The notes under the pieces are model-generated. The model was given only the letters and a program-made list of their open reading frames with translations, was not told the origin of the DNA and ran no database searches. DNA of 64,000 bases from an uncultured Roseburia sp. (GTDB taxonomy: Bacteria; Bacillota_A; Clostridia; Lachnospirales; Lachnospiraceae): positions 45,016-109,015 of the forward strand of contig USRX01000006.1 of assembly GCA_900557275.1 (NCBI GenBank). The letters are read 5' to 3'. Of this stretch, positions 9,194-18,927 are shown piece after piece. The stretch's first letter is position 1, and each line of letters opens with the position of its first letter. The translations under genes were made by a program, and so were the position numbers.

Positions 9194-9389
9194 GAACGTA
9201 AGAGAGTCAATATACATGTATGATTAATGAGTAGAAAATTGTTGATTATATATCGTTTTTATATATAACATAGTAAACACCGAACATATATAATTGATAT
9301 ATGACAGATAAATGGAAGAATAACAGGATTGGGAGAAAGGAGAATCATCCTTCCTGCTATAAAACAGGATTTTTGGATGATGATAAAAG

Positions 9390-10046
9390 ATGAGTTACAA
9401 TATAGCGATTGACGGACCTGCAGGAGCAGGAAAAAGTACAATAGCAAAAAAGGCAGCAGCAGAACTTGGGTTTCTGTATGTGGATACCGGCGCAATGTAC
9501 CGTGCCATTGCGTTGTACATGTTGCAGCATAATATTACATTATCAGACGAATCTGCTGTTGCAGAAGCATGTAAGGATATCGACATTGAACTGAAATATG
9601 AGGATCAGACACAGCAGGTGTATCTGAACGGCACAAATGTATCGGCGGAAATCCGAAAAGAAGAAGTTGGAAATGCGGCGTCTGTAGTAAGCGCTTATCC
9701 GACCGTGCGAAAAACGTTACTTGGACTGCAGCAGCAGATCGCTGCAAGAGAAAATATTCTTATGGATGGAAGAGATATCGGAACCTGTGTGCTGCCAAAC
9801 GCACAGTTGAAGATTTATCTGACCGCAAGCGTGCATACAAGGGCGCTGCGCCGTTATAAAGAACTGCAGGAAAAAGGAACTACATGCGTATTGGAAGAGA
9901 TTGAAAAAGATATTGAGGACAGAGATTATCGGGATATGCACCGGGAAATCGCCCCGCTGAAAGTTGCAGATGATGCAGAAGTCATTGATTCTTCTGATAT
10001 GACCATTGATGAAGTGGTAGAAAAAATCCTGTCACTGGCAAAATAA
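9390..10046 (+). CDS. cmk: (d)CMP kinase
   Basis: Cytidylate kinase (218 aa) phosphorylates CMP/dCMP using ATP. The P-loop GPAGAGKSTIAK is at residues 8-19, followed by FLYVDTGAMYRAIALY, GRDIGTCVLPNA and the DRDYRDMHREIAPLK lid region, all diagnostic. Length is normal. No strong Shine-Dalgarno is seen directly before the ATG. The order cmk-ispH-rpsA is a conserved clostridial arrangement. Confidence 0.95.
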   Translation: MSYNIAIDGPAGAGKSTIAKKAAAELGFLYVDTGAMYRAIALYMLQHNITLSDESAVAEACKDIDIELKYEDQTQQVYLNGTNVSAEIRKEEVGNAASVVSAYPTVRKTLLGLQQQIAARENILMDGRDIGTCVLPNAQLKIYLTASVHTRALRRYKELQEKGTTCVLEEIEKDIEDRDYRDMHREIAPLKVADDAEVIDSSDMTIDEVVEKILSLAK

Positions 10047-10236
10047 ATATTTGAGCGTGAGATAGATTTGCTTACAGATGTTTTTTGCGAAGAATGGTCT
10101 GGCATCTGTGGGATAAAAATAGTATATAAAATAAATTTTCACAGTGTTCGTCTTACGGGCTGAAAGGTCAGTGGAACAGATGTTTATCTGGAGTGAAGAA
10201 CTTAATGTGAAGATAGAAAGGCGGTTTTGCTGAAAT

Positions 10237-11091
10237 ATGAAGGTAGTGCTTGCAAAAAGTGCTGGATTTTGCTTTGGCGTAAAACGTGCAGTAAATAAAG
10301 TATATGAAGTGGCAACAGAGGGACAGGCTCCCGTGGATACGTTTGGCCCGATTATCCATAATGAAGAAGTGGTAAAGGAACTGGAAGAAAAGGGCGTACA
10401 TGTGATCCATGATCTGGATGGGTTGAAACAGAAAAAAGAAGGCACAATCGTAATCCGTTCCCACGGCGTATCCCGTGATGTATATGAAAAAATGCAGCAG
10501 TGCGGATGTGAAATTGTAGATGCAACCTGTCCGTTTGTTCTCCGTATCCATCAGCTGGTACAGGAATACAGTGAGAAGGGATACTGGATCGTGATCGCGG
10601 GAAGCCATGATCATCCGGAGGTACAGGGAATCTGTGGCTGGTCAGCTCCGGAGAAAACGACAGTAATTGAGACAAAAGAAGATGCGGCAGATCTGGATAT
10701 ACCGAAAAACGAAAAACTTTGTATTGTCGCACAGACGACATTTAATTACAACAAATTTCAAGATATGGTTGAAATTATATCAAAAAAAGGGTATGATAGA
10801 ACTGTTCGGAATACAATTTGCAGTGCCACCGAAGAACGGCAGAAGGAAGCAGCACAGATTTCTGCTGAAGTGGATGCAATGATTGTAATCGGTGGAACAA
10901 ACAGTTCTAATTCCAGGAAACTGTTTGAAATATGTTCTGAGAGATGCAAAAATACTTACTTTATACAAACGAAAGACGATTTGGACTGGTCCAAGTTTGA
11001 GCGTTTCGACTACGTAGGTATTACAGCGGGGGCTTCAACCCCAAATAATATTATTGAGGAGGTTCAAAAGTATGTCAGAAATGAGCTTTGA
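10237..11091 (+). CDS. ispH: 4-hydroxy-3-methylbut-2-enyl diphosphate reductase
   Basis: IspH (284 aa) is the [4Fe-4S] enzyme that ends the MEP isoprenoid pathway, making IPP and DMAPP. The three conserved Cys regions are visible: AGFCFGVKRAV, DATCPFV and TICSATEERQ. SHG, GSHDHPEVQG, AQTTF and GASTPNNIIEEV are also present. In many clostridia IspH is fused to ribosomal protein S1. Here the two are separate frames that overlap by 20 bp. Confidence 0.96.
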   Translation: MKVVLAKSAGFCFGVKRAVNKVYEVATEGQAPVDTFGPIIHNEEVVKELEEKGVHVIHDLDGLKQKKEGTIVIRSHGVSRDVYEKMQQCGCEIVDATCPFVLRIHQLVQEYSEKGYWIVIAGSHDHPEVQGICGWSAPEKTTVIETKEDAADLDIPKNEKLCIVAQTTFNYNKFQDMVEIISKKGYDRTVRNTICSATEERQKEAAQISAEVDAMIVIGGTNSSNSRKLFEICSERCKNTYFIQTKDDLDWSKFERFDYVGITAGASTPNNIIEEVQKYVRNEL

Positions 11092-12148
11092 ACAAATGTT
11101 GGAAGAATCTTTAAAAACAATAAGAAATGGAGAGGTAGTCGAAGGCACAGTTATAGATGTTAAACCGGATGAAATTATCCTGAACATTGGCTATAAATCA
11201 GACGGCATCATTACCCGTAACGAATATACAAATGATTCAAGCGTAAACCTGTGCGACGTTGTTTCCGTTGGCGACACTATGGAAGCAAAAGTTCTCAAAG
11301 TAAATGATGGAGAGGGACAGGTTCTGCTTACATACAAACGTCTTGCTGCTGAAAAAGGAAGCAAACGTCTGGAAGAAGCATTCAATAACGGCGAGATCCT
11401 GAAAGCACCGGTTACTCAGGTACTGGATGGCGGATTAAGCGTTGTAGTTGATGAAACAAGAGTATTCATCCCGGCAAGCCTTGTATCAGATGTATACGAG
11501 AAAGATCTTGGAAAATACAAAGATCAGGAGATTGAGTTCGTTCTTACTGAGTTCAACCCGAGAAAGAGAAGAATCATCGGCGACAGAAAACAGCTCCTCC
11601 TTGCTGAGAAAGCAGAAAAACAGAAAGAGCTTCTTGAGAAGATCAATGTAGGCGATGTTATGGAAGGAACTGTTAAAAACATTACAGACTTCGGTGCATT
11701 CATCGACCTTGGCGGAGCAGACGGTCTGCTTCATATTTCTGAGATGTCCTGGGGACGTGTTGAGAGCCCGAAAAAAGCTTTCAAAGTTGGTCAGCAGGTT
11801 AAAGTATTCATCAAAGATATCAGAGATACCAAAATCGCACTCAGCATGAAATTCCCGGAGGACAACCCATGGAACAATGCTGCTGAGAAATATGCAGTTG
11901 GTACTATTGTAACTGGTAAAGTTGCAAGAATGACAGACTTCGGTGCATTCGTTGAACTTGCTCCTGGCGTAGATGCACTTCTTCATGTATCTCAGATTTC
12001 AAGAGAGCATGTTGACAAACCATCTGACGTATTAGCAGTAGGTCAGGAGATCGAAGCTAAGATCGTAGACTTCAACGAAGATGACAGAAAGATTAGTCTG
12101 AGCATGAAAGCAATCGCTAACGAGGCTGATGATCAGGACGAAGAGTAA
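11072..12148 (+). CDS. rpsA: 30S ribosomal protein S1-like protein with four S1 domains
   Basis: A 358-aa RNA-binding protein with four OB-fold S1 repeats. Repeats 3 and 4 are the clearest ([20 protein letters not shown] and [20 protein letters not shown]). It likely helps mRNA binding by the 30S subunit. GAGGAGG at 11056-11062, inside ispH, places the start at 11072 rather than the earlier in-frame ATG. Codon use is strongly biased, as expected for a highly expressed gene. A textbook terminator follows. Confidence 0.92.
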   Translation: MSEMSFEQMLEESLKTIRNGEVVEGTVIDVKPDEIILNIGYKSDGIITRNEYTNDSSVNLCDVVSVGDTMEAKVLKVNDGEGQVLLTYKRLAAEKGSKRLEEAFNNGEILKAPVTQVLDGGLSVVVDETRVFIPASLVSDVYEKDLGKYKDQEIEFVLTEFNPRKRRIIGDRKQLLLAEKAEKQKELLEKINVGDVMEGTVKNITDFGAFIDLGGADGLLHISEMSWGRVESPKKAFKVGQQVKVFIKDIRDTKIALSMKFPEDNPWNNAAEKYAVGTIVTGKVARMTDFGAFVELAPGVDALLHVSQISREHVDKPSDVLAVGQEIEAKIVDFNEDDRKISLSMKAIANEADDQDEE

Positions 12149-12203
12149 GAGACAGGATGACCGTATTGGTCAGTCTGATGATTACTAAAATTATATGATT
12201 TTA

Positions 12204-12231
12204 AAAAGGACGGCTTTGCCGTCCTTTTTTT
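12204..12231. terminator. Bidirectional terminator between rpsA and the YprB-like gene
   Basis: AAAAGGACGGC (12204-12214) and GCCGTCCTTTT (12218-12228) form an 11-bp stem with a TTT loop, followed by T residues. The A-run on the 5' side gives a U-run for the convergent minus-strand gene, so it can serve both. Confidence 0.92.
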
Positions 12232-12235
12232 GATA

Positions 12236-13375
12236 TTATAACATTGGTTTGAATTTTTTTAACCGTTCGGCAATCAACAGCTGCAATTCCTCCTGAAGAA
12301 CAGAAGTGATATCTGCTGATAAAATCTTTTGATCTACATCAAGTAAATCAGACAGATCCATATAGTACGTCTTATCCTTGCGGTCTTGCTGAAAACGGAA
12401 GAAATCACTTTTTTTATTACTGGCAAGAAACATACCCTTCTTTGGTAAATAACAGTTATCAGGGGTTGCTTTCTGGCAGAACTGAGAATCTACAAACTGT
12501 GCAATGCTTTTATGTATAATTGTATGTTCTTCTGTCAGGTAATAGTAGTTTTTATAATCCGGAAGATAATAGTGAAATGTATCTTCATACACGGGCAAAC
12601 TGACGATTCCCTCCTTGCCATGAAACAGAAAACGAATCTGCTCATTTACACCGGTAATGTTTTTGGGTAGCCCATCAGAAAGAGACAGATGGATTTCCAG
12701 AGAATTCCGCTCCGTGCCGAGATGATCCTTTTCAGTTATGACGTGCATGGACTGAATCTTAAACTCTCCCTGAAAAAGAATGTTATACTGATAGATCGGA
12801 AGAAGCCGGAGCATTCCCAACATATCTTCATGGTTGTGCAGCCGGAGCAGATGCTCTAACTCAGGATCCTGTGTTTCTTCATATTTCATATATACAGAGA
12901 TCAGTTTGCCGCCATCATAAAGATCTTCCCGGTCGATGCCAAGAAATTGTTCCAGATCCTTTTGCCGCAGATGGGTCAGCTGGAGCAGATTTTTTAATGG
13001 GCGGAAGTCCTGTAACAGATCTTTCCCCGGATAATCAGCTGCTGAAAATGACAAGCCATGAAGTGCACACCGCTTTTCCAGAAAGGGAAGATCAAAGGTT
13101 TTTCCATTAAATGTAAAAATACTGTTACAGTTTTTGGAAAGAAAATCCAGAAATTCAGACAGGATTTCTTTTTCTTCCTGTCGTTTTTGTGCAAACAACT
13201 GCCGGATAAGAATCTGATCATTTTGGAAAAATGCCAGACCAATGCAATAAATATTGTATTTTTTTGAAGACAATCCGGTTGTCTCAATATCTACAAAAAT
13301 AGTTCCATACGGAATAGAACATGACAAAAATGTTTTAAACTGAGTTAAACTGTATGATTTGTTATAAATTTTCAT
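12236..13375 (-). CDS. YprB-like 3'-5' exonuclease (ribonuclease H-like fold)
   Basis: A 379-aa protein with a DEDD-type RNase H-like exonuclease core: FVDIETTG (Asp/Glu metal ligands), TFNGKTFDLPFL, and the late HNHEDM motif. This matches the YprB family. The substrate is not known from sequence. The start at 13375 (MKIYNK) is chosen over an ATG 33 bp upstream because GCGAGGT precedes it. It is divergent from the rnf operon and shares a short intergenic region with it. Confidence 0.78.
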   Translation of the reverse strand: MKIYNKSYSLTQFKTFLSCSIPYGTIFVDIETTGLSSKKYNIYCIGLAFFQNDQILIRQLFAQKRQEEKEILSEFLDFLSKNCNSIFTFNGKTFDLPFLEKRCALHGLSFSAADYPGKDLLQDFRPLKNLLQLTHLRQKDLEQFLGIDREDLYDGGKLISVYMKYEETQDPELEHLLRLHNHEDMLGMLRLLPIYQYNILFQGEFKIQSMHVITEKDHLGTERNSLEIHLSLSDGLPKNITGVNEQIRFLFHGKEGIVSLPVYEDTFHYYLPDYKNYYYLTEEHTIIHKSIAQFVDSQFCQKATPDNCYLPKKGMFLASNKKSDFFRFQQDRKDKTYYMDLSDLLDVDQKILSADITSVLQEELQLLIAERLKKFKPML

Positions 13376-13478
13376 AAAATACCTCGCAAAAAAGAGTATA
13401 ACATACATAGAATTTTTTGTAAAAATTTAAATTCCTTAAAATTTGATAAAAAAATTCTGTCATTTTATTGATAAGATG

Positions 13479-13487
13479 TGATATAAT
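13479..13487 (+). promoter_or_regulatory. Extended -10 promoter of the rnf operon
   Basis: TGATATAAT is a full extended -10 element (TGnTATAAT). It lies 62 bp upstream of the rnfC start and shows that an ATG at 13468 cannot be the rnfC start. No strong -35 is seen, which is usual for extended -10 promoters. Confidence 0.65.
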
Positions 13488-13548
13488 GTATCTTGATTTT
13501 TTATGGAATTACCATAGGAATAGAATGATAGAAAGAAGGGCACAGAAT

Positions 13549-14874
13549 ATGGGTTTATGTACTTTTAAGGGCGGCGTACATCCGTATGACGGAAAAGAGC
13601 TGTCCAAGGATAAGCCAATTCGGGATTATTTACCCAAGGGAGATTTGGTATATCCGCTGTCTCAGCATATTGGTGCACCGGCAAAACCTGTAGTTGCTGT
13701 AGGTGATGAAGTCCTCAAAGGACAGATGATCGCAGAAGCAGGCGGTTTTGTTTCAGCTCCAATCTATGCAAGTGCTTCTGGTAAGATCAAAGCGATCGAG
13801 CCGAGAAGAACCGTTGTTGGAGATATGGTGAATGCCATTATTCTTGAAAATGACGGAGAGTTCAAAGAAGTAGAATATCAGGCAGTTGATGATGTGAGCG
13901 CATTATCAAAAGAAGAGATCATGAAACGGATTCAGGATGCAGGCGTTGTTGGTATGGGTGGCGCCGGTTTCCCGACTCACGTTAAACTTTCTCCGAAAGA
14001 GCCGGAAAAGATCGACTACATTATCGCAAACTGCGCAGAGTGTGAGCCGTATCTGACCGCGGATTACCGCAGAATGGTAGAAGAGCCGGAGAAACTGATC
14101 GAAGGTATGCGCATCATCCTTTCCATGTTTGACAATGCAAAAGGTATCTTCGGTGTAGAGGATAACAAACCGGATTGTATCGCAAAACTGCGTGAGCTTG
14201 TAAAAAATGAGCCGCGTATGGAAGTAAAAGCATTAAAAACAAAATATCCGCAGGGTTCCGAGCGTCAGCTGATTTATGCTGCTACCGGTCGTGCAATCAA
14301 TTCAACTATGCTTCCGGCAGACGCTGGCTGTATCGTTGATAACGTAGACACAATTGTGGCAATTTATCATGCTGTAAAATTCGGCATGCCGCTGATCCAG
14401 CGTATCGTTACCATTACCGGAGATGCGGTAACAGAACCGCAGAACCTGCGTGTGAATATCGGTACAAGCTTTGCAGAGCTTCTGGAAGCTGCAGGTGGAA
14501 CAAAAGTTCAGCCGAAGAAAGTTATCGCAGGCGGTCCTATGATGGGATTTGCGATGTTTGATCTGAATTGTCCGACTACCAAAACAACGGGTGGACTTCT
14601 CCTTCTTGCCAAAGATGATGTAGAAGAAGCAGAAGCACAGGAAACAGCATGTATTAACTGTGGCCGCTGTGTAGCAGCCTGTCCTTCCCGTATGGTTCCG
14701 TCCAGACTTGCTGATTTTGCAGAACAGCATCGTCCTGAGATGTTTGAAGCATGGCACGGTATGGAATGTATGGAATGCGGAAGCTGTAGTTATACATGTC
14801 CTGCAAAACGTAATCTTGCACAGGCAATTAAATCAATGAGAAAAACGATTCTTGCAAACAGACGCAAGAAATAA
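13549..14874 (+). CDS. rnfC: Rnf electron transport complex subunit C
   Basis: RnfC (441 aa) is the peripheral NADH-oxidising subunit of the ferredoxin:NAD+ oxidoreductase that pumps Na+ or H+. It shows the N-terminal KGGVHPYDGKELSKDKPI region, the flavin/NADH segment GVVGMGGAGFPTHVKL, and two C-terminal [4Fe-4S] motifs (CINCGRCVAACP and CMECGSCSYTCPAKR). The ATG at 13549 follows AAGAAGG and lies downstream of the promoter. It is the first gene of a complete six-gene operon. Confidence 0.97.
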   Translation: MGLCTFKGGVHPYDGKELSKDKPIRDYLPKGDLVYPLSQHIGAPAKPVVAVGDEVLKGQMIAEAGGFVSAPIYASASGKIKAIEPRRTVVGDMVNAIILENDGEFKEVEYQAVDDVSALSKEEIMKRIQDAGVVGMGGAGFPTHVKLSPKEPEKIDYIIANCAECEPYLTADYRRMVEEPEKLIEGMRIILSMFDNAKGIFGVEDNKPDCIAKLRELVKNEPRMEVKALKTKYPQGSERQLIYAATGRAINSTMLPADAGCIVDNVDTIVAIYHAVKFGMPLIQRIVTITGDAVTEPQNLRVNIGTSFAELLEAAGGTKVQPKKVIAGGPMMGFAMFDLNCPTTKTTGGLLLLAKDDVEEAEAQETACINCGRCVAACPSRMVPSRLADFAEQHRPEMFEAWHGMECMECGSCSYTCPAKRNLAQAIKSMRKTILANRRKK

Positions 14875-14907
14875 TGATTATCATACGTTAGAAAGAGGTG
14901 GATTATT

Positions 14908-15852
14908 GTGAGTGATTTATATAATGTTACTTCATCACCACATGTGAGATCCAATGCCAGCACGCAGAAAATCATGCTTTGCGTTATCATTGCATTATTG
15001 CCTGCTACGGTTTTTGGTATCTTTAACTTCGGACCGCGTGCTCTGGCTGTTATCGTAGTTACGATCGCCAGCTGTATGGTATCCGAATATGTGTTTAACA
15101 AATTAAGACATAAAAAACAGACGGTTGGCGATCTCAGCTGTATCGTAACCGGACTTCTTCTTGCACTGAACCTGACATCTACGATTCCTTTCTGGATCGC
15201 AATCCTTGGTGGTGCATTTGCTATCATCGTAGTAAAGATGATCTTCGGCGGACTTGGACAGAACTTCATGAACCCTGCACTGGGCGCAAGATGTTTCCTG
15301 CTCCTTGCTTTTACAGCTCCGATGACAAGCTTTACCTTTGATGGTGTGACAGGAGCAACTCCTCTTGCAGTGATCAAAGAGAACGGTACACTGTTCGATA
15401 ATACGCTGGCAATGTTTACCGGACGTATCGCAGGTACCATCGGTGAGACATCTGTAATTGCTCTGCTGATCGGTGCAATTTTCCTGATCGCATTGAAAAT
15501 TATCGATTTCCGTATTCCGGTTACATACATTGTTACATTTGTAATCTTTATCGTACTGTTCGGCGGACATCTTACAACCGGCGATCTCGGTACATTTGTT
15601 ATCCAGGAAGTATGTGGTGGTGGTCTGATCCTTGGCGCATTCTTCATGGCAACTGATTATGTAACTTCTCCGATCACACCGCGGGGCAGAATCCTTTACG
15701 GTATCATCTGCGGATGTCTTCTTGGAATCTTCCGTATGTTCGGCGCATCTGCAGAGGGATGTTCTTACTCCATCATCTTTGCAAACATGCTTGTACCGCT
15801 CATCGAGAGAGTTACAATTCCGAAACCATTTGGTAAAGGAGGGGAAAAATAA
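14908..15852 (+). CDS. rnfD: Rnf electron transport complex subunit D
   Basis: RnfD (314 aa) is an integral membrane subunit with about nine hydrophobic segments. Family features are SSPHVRSNASTQKIM at the N-terminus and the flavinylation-site region DGVTGATPLAV, where covalent FMN attaches to the Thr of the S(T)GAT-type motif. The start is GTG, with GAGGTGG upstream. Its stop overlaps the rnfG start by 1 bp. Confidence 0.97.
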   Translation: MSDLYNVTSSPHVRSNASTQKIMLCVIIALLPATVFGIFNFGPRALAVIVVTIASCMVSEYVFNKLRHKKQTVGDLSCIVTGLLLALNLTSTIPFWIAILGGAFAIIVVKMIFGGLGQNFMNPALGARCFLLLAFTAPMTSFTFDGVTGATPLAVIKENGTLFDNTLAMFTGRIAGTIGETSVIALLIGAIFLIALKIIDFRIPVTYIVTFVIFIVLFGGHLTTGDLGTFVIQEVCGGGLILGAFFMATDYVTSPITPRGRILYGIICGCLLGIFRMFGASAEGCSYSIIFANMLVPLIERVTIPKPFGKGGEK

Positions 15853-16463
15853 TGAACAAATCAATCATTAAAGACGCCCTGATCCTTTTTGTGATCACAC
15901 TGATCGCCGGCTTTGGTCTTGGCGCAGTTTATCAGATCACAGCAGAGCCGATTGAAAAGGCAAATTACAACATTCAGCAGGAAGCTTATAAAACCGTATT
16001 CCCGGATGCTGCAAAATTTGTAGATATGGATGGTTTTGATTCTGACGCTGCAACAAAAATCGTAAGCGATGCAGGATATCCGGACACCATCGAAGGATGT
16101 GTACTTGCAGAAGATAACAGTGGCAATACCCTTGGTTATGTCATTACAGTAACAGACCCGAACAGTTACGGCGGAAATGTTACATTCTCTCTTGGTATCA
16201 CAGAAGATGGTACTTTAAATGGATATTCCATCACAAGCATTAATGATACACCCGGTCTTGGTATGAAAGCAAAAGAGGCTTCTTTCTCAGATCAGTTTAA
16301 GGACAAACAGGTTGACTCCTTTACTGTAACCAAAACAGGTGCATCTTCCGACTCCGAGATCGATGCCATCAGTGGTGCGACTATCACATCCAAAGCTGTG
16401 ACAAGCGGTGTCAACGCCGGATTAGCTTATTATAAAGAATTAACGACAGGAGGGGCAAATTAA
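15852..16463 (+). CDS. rnfG: Rnf electron transport complex subunit G
   Basis: RnfG (203 aa) has a single N-terminal membrane anchor (about 9-30) and an extracytoplasmic FMN-binding domain. The flavinylation motif is SGATITSKAVT, in which the second Thr normally carries FMN. ATG overlaps the rnfD stop (TAATG), with GGAGGGG just upstream, and the 3' end overlaps rnfE in the same way. Confidence 0.97.
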   Translation: MNKSIIKDALILFVITLIAGFGLGAVYQITAEPIEKANYNIQQEAYKTVFPDAAKFVDMDGFDSDAATKIVSDAGYPDTIEGCVLAEDNSGNTLGYVITVTDPNSYGGNVTFSLGITEDGTLNGYSITSINDTPGLGMKAKEASFSDQFKDKQVDSFTVTKTGASSDSEIDAISGATITSKAVTSGVNAGLAYYKELTTGGAN

Positions 16464-17203
16464 TGAATAAATGTGTAGAACGCGTTTATAACGGTATTGT
16501 AAAAGAAAACCCTACCTTCGTTATGCTGATCGGTATGTGTCCGACACTGGCTGTTACTACATCAGCAATGAATGGTATCGGTATGGGTCTGTCAACGACT
16601 CTTGTATTGGTATTTTCCAACTTGCTTATTTCACTGCTTCGTAAGATTATCCCGGACAAATGTCGTGTACCTGGATTTATCGTAATCGTAGCTTCACTGG
16701 TTACTATCGTACAGTTCCTGCTGGAAGGTTTTGTTCCTTCCCTGTATGCTTCACTGGGACTTTATATTCCTCTGATCGTAGTAAACTGTATCATCCTTGG
16801 CCGTGCAGAAAGTTATGCATCTAAAAATCCAGTTCTTCCGTCTATCTTCGATGGTATCGGTATGGGACTTGGATTTACTGTTGCACTGACCTGTATCGGT
16901 GCAGTTCGTGAGATTCTTGGTGCCGGACAGATTTTCGGCTATCAGCTCCTCCCGCTGGCAGATGAGACAGCTAAGATTACGACAGGATTTACTCCGATCA
17001 CTATTTTCGTACTGGCGCCTGGCGCATTCTTTGTACTGGCTATGCTGATCGCTATTCAGAACGCTTTCCGTGAGAGCAGACGTAAAAAAGGTCTTGCTGT
17101 CAAGAAGAGAGGCGGATGTCTGGAAGGCGATTGCGGCGCATGTGCAGAAGGCTGCAGTACGGTTGATGAAGTTATCACTGCCGGAACAGATGAGAAAGAA
17201 TAG
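16463..17203 (+). CDS. rnfE: Rnf electron transport complex subunit E with Cys-rich tail
   Basis: RnfE (246 aa) is a six-helix membrane subunit that with RnfA holds a membrane-embedded iron centre. Typical segments are NPTFVMLIGMCPTLAVTTSA and GIGMGLGFTVALT. It carries an extra hydrophilic C-terminus after the last helix with four cysteines spaced C-x4-C-x2-C-x3-C (CLEGDCGACAEGC). This is not needed for the core family and may bind a metal or cluster. It overlaps rnfG by 1 bp. Confidence 0.95.
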   Translation: MNKCVERVYNGIVKENPTFVMLIGMCPTLAVTTSAMNGIGMGLSTTLVLVFSNLLISLLRKIIPDKCRVPGFIVIVASLVTIVQFLLEGFVPSLYASLGLYIPLIVVNCIILGRAESYASKNPVLPSIFDGIGMGLGFTVALTCIGAVREILGAGQIFGYQLLPLADETAKITTGFTPITIFVLAPGAFFVLAMLIAIQNAFRESRRKKGLAVKKRGGCLEGDCGACAEGCSTVDEVITAGTDEKE

Positions 17204-17217
17204 GAGGAAAGGTTCAG

Positions 17218-17805
17218 ATGAAAGAAGTAATTTTACTTGCAATTGGTTCTGCCATTGTGAACAACGTAGTACTGAGCCAGTTCCTGGGTCTGTGTCCGTT
17301 CTTTGGTGTTTCTAAAAAGGTAGAGACAGCAGCTGGAATGGGTATGGCAGTTGTATTCGTTATCACAATCGCATCATTTATCACAAGTGTACTGGATAAA
17401 CTTATCTTACAGAATTTTGACATTATTTATCTGCGTACAATCGTATTTATTCTGGTTATTGCAGCACTGGTACAGTTCGTTGAAATGTTCCTGCGTAAGT
17501 CAATGCCATCCCTGTACAACTCACTTGGTATTTTCCTTCCGCTGATCACAACAAACTGTGCGGTTCTCGGTGTGGCTCTTACCAATGTACAGGCAAACGG
17601 TAATGTTGGTTACAGTATCGGTGTCAGCACAATCAACGGTCTTGCTACCGCTGTCGGCTTTACCATCGCTATTGTTATCATGGCTGGTATCCGTGAAAAA
17701 ATGGAATATAATGATATTCCGGTCCCATTCAAAGGTTCTGCAATCGTACTTGTTACAGCAGGTCTGATGGCAATTGCATTTATGGGATTTTCCGGAGTAA
17801 TTTAA
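17218..17805 (+). CDS. rnfA: Rnf electron transport complex subunit A
   Basis: RnfA (195 aa) is the six-helix partner of RnfE, with inverted-topology homology to it. Signature segments are IVNNVVLSQFLGLCPFFGVS and LGIFLPLITTNCAVLGVAL, each with a conserved Cys for the shared membrane iron centre. A GGAGG-like site precedes the ATG, 14 bp after rnfE. Confidence 0.97.
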   Translation: MKEVILLAIGSAIVNNVVLSQFLGLCPFFGVSKKVETAAGMGMAVVFVITIASFITSVLDKLILQNFDIIYLRTIVFILVIAALVQFVEMFLRKSMPSLYNSLGIFLPLITTNCAVLGVALTNVQANGNVGYSIGVSTINGLATAVGFTIAIVIMAGIREKMEYNDIPVPFKGSAIVLVTAGLMAIAFMGFSGVI

Positions 17806-17818
17806 GGAGGGTGCATAG

Positions 17819-18616
17819 ATGAGTGGAGCTATTATTCTTGCCGCTGCTGTAGTCGGCATAGTAGGTATTGTCATCGGTATCATCCTTGGAATTGCCGGTG
17901 AAAAATTTAAAGTAGAAGTAGATCCGAGAGAAGAGCAGGTTCTGGATGCACTTCCGGGCAACAACTGTGGTGGTTGTGGTTTCGCCGGATGTTCCGGTCT
18001 TGCTGCTGCAATCGCAAAAGGCGAAGCAGAAGTAAATGCCTGCCCGGTTGGCGGAGCGCCTGTTGCTGCCAAGATTGGTGAGATCATGGGATTGGATGCT
18101 GGAGATGCTGTTCGCATGACTGCATTTGTAAAATGTGCAGGTACCTGTGAGCAGGCAAAACAGGATTATGAGTACCATGGTGTGCAGGATTGTTCTATGA
18201 TGGCATTTGTGCCAAACGGTGGTGCAAAGACATGTAATCATGGATGTCTTGGATTTGGCGAGTGTGTAAAGGCTTGTCCTTTTGATGCAATTCATATTAA
18301 AGATGGTATCGCAGTTGTAGATAAGGAAAACTGTAAAGCATGTGGAAAATGTATCAAAGCATGCCCGAAAGATCTTATCGAACTCATTCCATATGACGCA
18401 AAATATGCTGTTCAGTGTAACTCCAAAGATTTTGGTAAAACAGTTATGCAGGCATGTAAAGTCGGATGTATCGGATGTAAGATGTGTGAGAGAGTCTGCG
18501 AAGCAGGCGCTGTTACTGTGGAGAATAACATCGCACATATTGATCAGACAAAATGTACCGGATGCGGCGCATGTGCTGAGAAATGTCCGAAGAAGATCAT
18601 TACAAAAGAAGCATAA
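17819..18616 (+). CDS. rnfB: Rnf electron transport complex subunit B
   Basis: RnfB (265 aa) is the ferredoxin-accepting subunit. It has an N-terminal membrane helix (about 4-26), the four-Cys cluster domain NCGGCGFAGCSGLAAAIAKG, and several ferredoxin-type [4Fe-4S] motifs (CLGFGECVKACP, CKACGKCIKACP, CIGCKMCERVC, CTGCGACAEKCP). AAGGAGGG precedes the ATG. It is last in the operon, and a terminator lies about 100 bp downstream. Confidence 0.97.
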   Translation: MSGAIILAAAVVGIVGIVIGIILGIAGEKFKVEVDPREEQVLDALPGNNCGGCGFAGCSGLAAAIAKGEAEVNACPVGGAPVAAKIGEIMGLDAGDAVRMTAFVKCAGTCEQAKQDYEYHGVQDCSMMAFVPNGGAKTCNHGCLGFGECVKACPFDAIHIKDGIAVVDKENCKACGKCIKACPKDLIELIPYDAKYAVQCNSKDFGKTVMQACKVGCIGCKMCERVCEAGAVTVENNIAHIDQTKCTGCGACAEKCPKKIITKEA

Positions 18617-18713
18617 AAATGTTTCTGTGAGTTTTTTGATCTGACAGTAAAATATGGAGCAGCATTTTGTTAGAGATTTTCTTTGTAGTGAAATTTTGCT
18701 CAAGATTATAAGG

Positions 18714-18772
18714 TACTCCCTTTCAGATAGACAGTAAAAGAAAAACTGTTTATCATGGAAGGGAGTATTTTT
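18714..18772 (+). terminator. Terminator of the rnf operon
   Basis: TACTCCCTT (18714-18722) pairs with AAGGGAGTA (18759-18767), with an inner ACAGT/ACTGT stem, then TTTTTG. It lies in the 466-bp gap between rnfB and proB. Confidence 0.8.
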
Positions 18773-18895
18773 GTGCATAGATTATTAAAATGAAAGGATA
18801 TTTTGTAAGACAATACTTCTATAAAGAGAAAATTTCTTTATGTGTCAAAATTATTTCTGCTAAAACTATTCGGTGTAGATTTTGGTACATTTACT

Positions 18896-18923
18896 TTGTT
18901 TTCATAGGAAATTGTGATACAAT
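18896..18923 (+). promoter_or_regulatory. Promoter upstream of the proB leader
   Basis: TTGTTT (18896-18901), a 16-bp spacer and TACAAT (18918-18923). The predicted transcript would begin at about 18930, almost exactly at the 5' arm of the structured leader. Confidence 0.55.
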
Positions 18924-18927
18924 GAGT

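Noticed and set aside
14790..15864. Long minus-strand open frames antisense to rnfD
   Set aside because: They mirror biased codons of rnfD and have odd composition and no domain. They are shadows of the real gene.
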